A program made the position numbers and the translations under genes. A DNA stretch of 64,000 bases from GCA-002715885 sp045561575. GTDB lineage: Bacteria > Bacteroidota > Bacteroidia > Flavobacteriales > BACL11. The notes under the pieces are model-generated. The model ran no database searches, had not been told where the DNA came from, and saw nothing but the letters and a program-made list of their open reading frames with translations. Where the stretch lies: positions 1 to 64,000 of the forward strand of contig JBJKXM010000004.1 in NCBI GenBank assembly GCA_045561575.1. Reading direction: 5' to 3'. Of the stretch, positions 61,854 through 64,000 are shown piece after piece; position 1 is the stretch's first letter; each line of letters begins with the position of its first letter.

Positions 61854-62837
61854 ATGAATCTAAATAAATATTTTCATGATTTTAAATCCAAAAGAATTCT
61901 AATTGTTGGAGATGCAATTATAGATACTTATTTATGGGGAGAAATACACAGAATGTCTCCTGAAGCTCCTGTTCCTGTTGTTGACGTAGCTGTTAACCAA
62001 AATGATAGTAGACTTGGTGGTGCTGCTAATGTTGCGCTAAATTTAAAAGAACTTGGAGCTGAATCTATTCTTTGCACTGTAATTGGAAATGATAATAGAG
62101 GAATATTATTTGAACAACTTATGAAGGATCAAGGTTTAACATTAGAAGGCATGTTAATTTCTAATGGGAGAAAAACTACTACTAAAACTAGAGTAATTGC
62201 TGATAACAAACACCAATTGAGAATTGATGAAGAAGATACATACCCAATTAAAATTGAAAAACAATTTTATAATTTAATTGAAAAATTAACACATAATATT
62301 GATGCAATAATTCTTCAAGATTATAATAAGGGAGTATTGACTGAAAGCATCATAGAAAAGATTATTTGTTTAGCAAATAAAAAAAATATCCCAACTATTG
62401 TTGATCCAAAAAAGCAAAATTTTTTATCTTATAAAAACTGTACTCTTTTTAAACCAAATTTAATTGAAATAAAAGAAGGTTTAAAAACTGAAATAGATTT
62501 AGATGACATTGATGATATAACTAAAAATACATCAGAATTAAGGAATCTTATATCTTCAAAAGCAGTTCTTTTAACATTATCTAGCAAAGGAATATTTTTA
62601 AATTCAAATAATAATTCTATTCTAAAAAAATCAACTACTTCAAATGTAATTGATGTCTCTGGTGCTGGTGATACTGTCGTTTCTGTTGCAGCTATCTGTA
62701 TGGCTTGTAATATTAATTTTGAGGAACTTGCAATACTAGCCAATATTGCTGGTGGAATTGTATGTGAAAAAGTTGGAGTTGTTCCAATAACTAATAAAGA
62801 ATTACTTAAAAGAGCTAAAGACATTCTTCATGTCTAA
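61854..62837 (+). CDS. PfkB-family heptose-phosphate kinase (RfaE1/HldE N-terminal type)
   Basis: 327 residues. N-terminus ILIVGDAIIDTYLWGEIHRMSPEAPVPVVDV, SRLGGAANVALNLKELGA, and the ATP/catalytic block DVSGAGDTVVSVAA. This matches the kinase half of HldE, which makes heptose bisphosphate for lipopolysaccharide core. The nucleotidyltransferase half is absent, so that step needs another gene. It overlaps ubiE by 8 nt. Confidence 0.9.
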   Translation: MNLNKYFHDFKSKRILIVGDAIIDTYLWGEIHRMSPEAPVPVVDVAVNQNDSRLGGAANVALNLKELGAESILCTVIGNDNRGILFEQLMKDQGLTLEGMLISNGRKTTTKTRVIADNKHQLRIDEEDTYPIKIEKQFYNLIEKLTHNIDAIILQDYNKGVLTESIIEKIICLANKKNIPTIVDPKKQNFLSYKNCTLFKPNLIEIKEGLKTEIDLDDIDDITKNTSELRNLISSKAVLLTLSSKGIFLNSNNNSILKKSTTSNVIDVSGAGDTVVSVAAICMACNINFEELAILANIAGGIVCEKVGVVPITNKELLKRAKDILHV

Positions 62838-63552
62838 AAAAATCAAACCTTACAAAAATTCAGAAAGTAAAAAAAATCAGGTTAAACAAATGTTTAACAA
62901 AATTGCTTACAGATATGATTTTTTAAATAGATTTTTAACATTAGGTATTGATAATATTTGGAGAAAAATAGCCGTAAAAAAAATTCAAAACGACCCTAAA
63001 AATATTCTTGACATAGCAACTGGAACTGCAGATTTAGCAATTATTTCTGCTCAAATTACAAATGCACAAATTACAGGAATTGATATTTCAGATCAGATGT
63101 TAAAAATTGGAAAACAAAAAATTTCAAAAAAACAGCTTAACAACAGAATCAAACTCACTAATGAAGATGCTGAAAATCTTTCTTTTAATGATGAATATTT
63201 TGATGCAGTAACAGTTGGTTTTGGTGTTAGGAATTTTGAAAATTTAAATAAAGGATTAGAAGAAATTTATAGAGTTCTCAAAGATGGTGGATATGTGGCT
63301 ATTTTAGAACCCTCCTACCCTAAGTATTTTCCAATAAAACAATTATTTAACTTTTATTTTGACTTTGTTACTCCTTTAATTGGCAACCTTATCTCAAAAG
63401 ATTTTAAAGCATACAGCTATTTATCCAAATCAGTTCAAAACTTTCCAACAAATAAAGAATTCACAAAAATTTTAAAAGATACTGGCTTTTCATCATGTAA
63501 TTATTACCCATTAACATTAGGAGTTGTATCATTGTATATTGCAATAAAATAA
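62830..63552 (+). CDS. ubiE: Demethylmenaquinone methyltransferase (UbiE/MenG)
   Basis: 240 residues. KIAYRYDFLNRFLTLGIDNIWR, SAM loop ILDIATGTADLAI, GIDISDQMLKIG, TVGFGVRNFENLNKGL and the C-terminal YYPLTLGVVSLYIAIK. It performs the last methylation in menaquinone synthesis, the respiratory quinone of Bacteroidota. porT follows, a recurrent neighbour. Confidence 0.97.
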   Translation: MSKKIKPYKNSESKKNQVKQMFNKIAYRYDFLNRFLTLGIDNIWRKIAVKKIQNDPKNILDIATGTADLAIISAQITNAQITGIDISDQMLKIGKQKISKKQLNNRIKLTNEDAENLSFNDEYFDAVTVGFGVRNFENLNKGLEEIYRVLKDGGYVAILEPSYPKYFPIKQLFNFYFDFVTPLIGNLISKDFKAYSYLSKSVQNFPTNKEFTKILKDTGFSSCNYYPLTLGVVSLYIAIK

Positions 63553-63573
63553 TATTAGAAGCGTTTCTTAAAA

Positions 63574-64000
63574 GTGAAAACTTACAACAAAATTTTTCTG
63601 TTAATCATTTTCTTATGTTTTAGTCTATTTTCTTATGGGCAAAGACATAAAAAACCACAAAATTTACCTAGATATGACTTCAAAAAAATTCATTTTGGAT
63701 TTACTCTAGGTATAAATTCTCTTAACTTTAATTTAGCAAAAAATGATGATTTTTTAAATAATGATAGTCTTTTGACTTTGCTTGCAAGTGATCAAAAAGG
63801 ATTTAATTTAGGAATTGTTTCTAATTTTAGACTTGGAAAATATACTGATTTAAGATTTATACCAACTCTTGTTTTTGGTGAAAGAATTTTAAACTATCAA
63901 TTTAACAATCAAAGCAACTTATCTTTAACTGATAAAAGGATTGAATCAACATTAATTGATTTTCCAGTATCATTAAAATATAAATCAGCTAGATATAATA
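63574..64000 (+). CDS. porT: PorT-like T9SS outer-membrane protein, N-terminal part
   Basis: A GTG at 63574 opens a frame that runs off the right edge (142 residues visible). Signal peptide to about 22 (FSLFSYGQ). The mature start NLPRYDFKKIHFGFTLGINS and the following beta-barrel strands match PorT, an outer-membrane-associated protein needed for type IX secretion. The position right after ubiE supports this. The gene is incomplete here. Confidence 0.85.
   Translation, partial: MKTYNKIFLLIIFLCFSLFSYGQRHKKPQNLPRYDFKKIHFGFTLGINSLNFNLAKNDDFLNNDSLLTLLASDQKGFNLGIVSNFRLGKYTDLRFIPTLVFGERILNYQFNNQSNLSLTDKRIESTLIDFPVSLKYKSARYN

Noticed and set aside
1..64000. tRNA or rRNA genes, insertion sequences, prophage or defence islands
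   Set aside because: No cloverleaf-like GC-rich stretch, transposase, integrase, phage structural gene, restriction or CRISPR gene was seen; gaps between genes are too short.

Overview
The window is a strongly AT-rich bacterial chromosome segment from a Bacteroidota member, most likely a marine Flavobacteriales-type organism known from an environmental genome. Lineage markers are three proteins with type IX secretion (T9SS) C-terminal sorting domains, the T9SS genes porX and porT, an lpxC-fabZ fusion, DUF4249, DUF2279, DUF6150, DUF4258-like and DUF5106 families, MbnP/MbnH, and many copies of the Bacteroidota -7 promoter motif TAnnTTTG in place of a sigma70 -10 box. Genes are tightly packed, many overlap by 1-14 nt, and no gene-free stretch exceeds about 150 nt. 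I saw no rRNA, tRNA, CRISPR array, insertion sequence or phage gene.

Layout. 1-3.7 kb (minus): an envelope operon with a T9SS-sorted Kazal-domain protein, two lipoproteins with repeats resembling DUF1549, and a Tat-exported alkaline-phosphatase-fold protein, continuing off the left edge. 3.8-6.9 kb: yaaA, an EamA transporter and a DUF4369/DUF5106 thioredoxin. 6.9-13.9 kb (minus): one probable operon dapF, GNAT, heptaheme cytochrome c/TPR, mltG, phosphoglucomutase, DUF2279, Smr. 14-16.7 kb (plus): long-form GAPDH, a half-MFS membrane protein, an SGNH hydrolase, then a perfect bidirectional terminator facing dnaK. 18.8-25.5 kb: DUF4249 lipoprotein, coiled-coil protein, panB, an RluA-family enzyme, priA. 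25.6-28.9 kb (plus): an MbnP/MbnH copper/di-heme pair and an M43 T9SS protease. 28.9-34.2 kb: rluD, a T9SS protein and a PASTA protein divergent from ddl. 34.2-39.5 kb (minus): FemAB-like acyltransferase, metallophosphoesterase, an Asp/Asn hydroxylase, two small conserved proteins, a Rieske oxygenase and a NUDIX hydrolase. 39.5-47.6 kb: pyrE, SRPBCC-like protein, birA, rsfS, ftsH, DUF2007, cdsA, psd, a Cys-rich repeat protein, O-methyltransferase, proline dehydrogenase. 47.6-50 kb (minus): DUF4258-like protein, tsaE, porX. 50-60.2 kb (plus): HD hydrolase, lpxD, lpxC/fabZ, lpxA, efp, serC, serA, DUF1015, YggS, RidA, meaB. 60.2-64 kb: DUF6150, aminotransferase, heptose kinase, menaquinone methyltransferase and the start of porT.

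Most of the window is housekeeping: lipid A, phospholipid, peptidoglycan precursor, serine, pantothenate and menaquinone synthesis, with envelope and secretion genes interspersed. The strongest anomaly is that four conserved genes are broken by single-base indels: the Asp/Asn hydroxylase, Rieske oxygenase and pyrE by one extra base each within 2.7 kb, and porX by two missing bases. Each becomes full length when the indel is corrected, so sequence or assembly error is likelier than decay. Other points: five genes whose -7 box lies so close to the start codon that the mRNA should be leaderless or nearly so, a planctomycete-like gene pairing in miniature at the left edge, and an intact MbnP/MbnH pair with no methanobactin genes in view.
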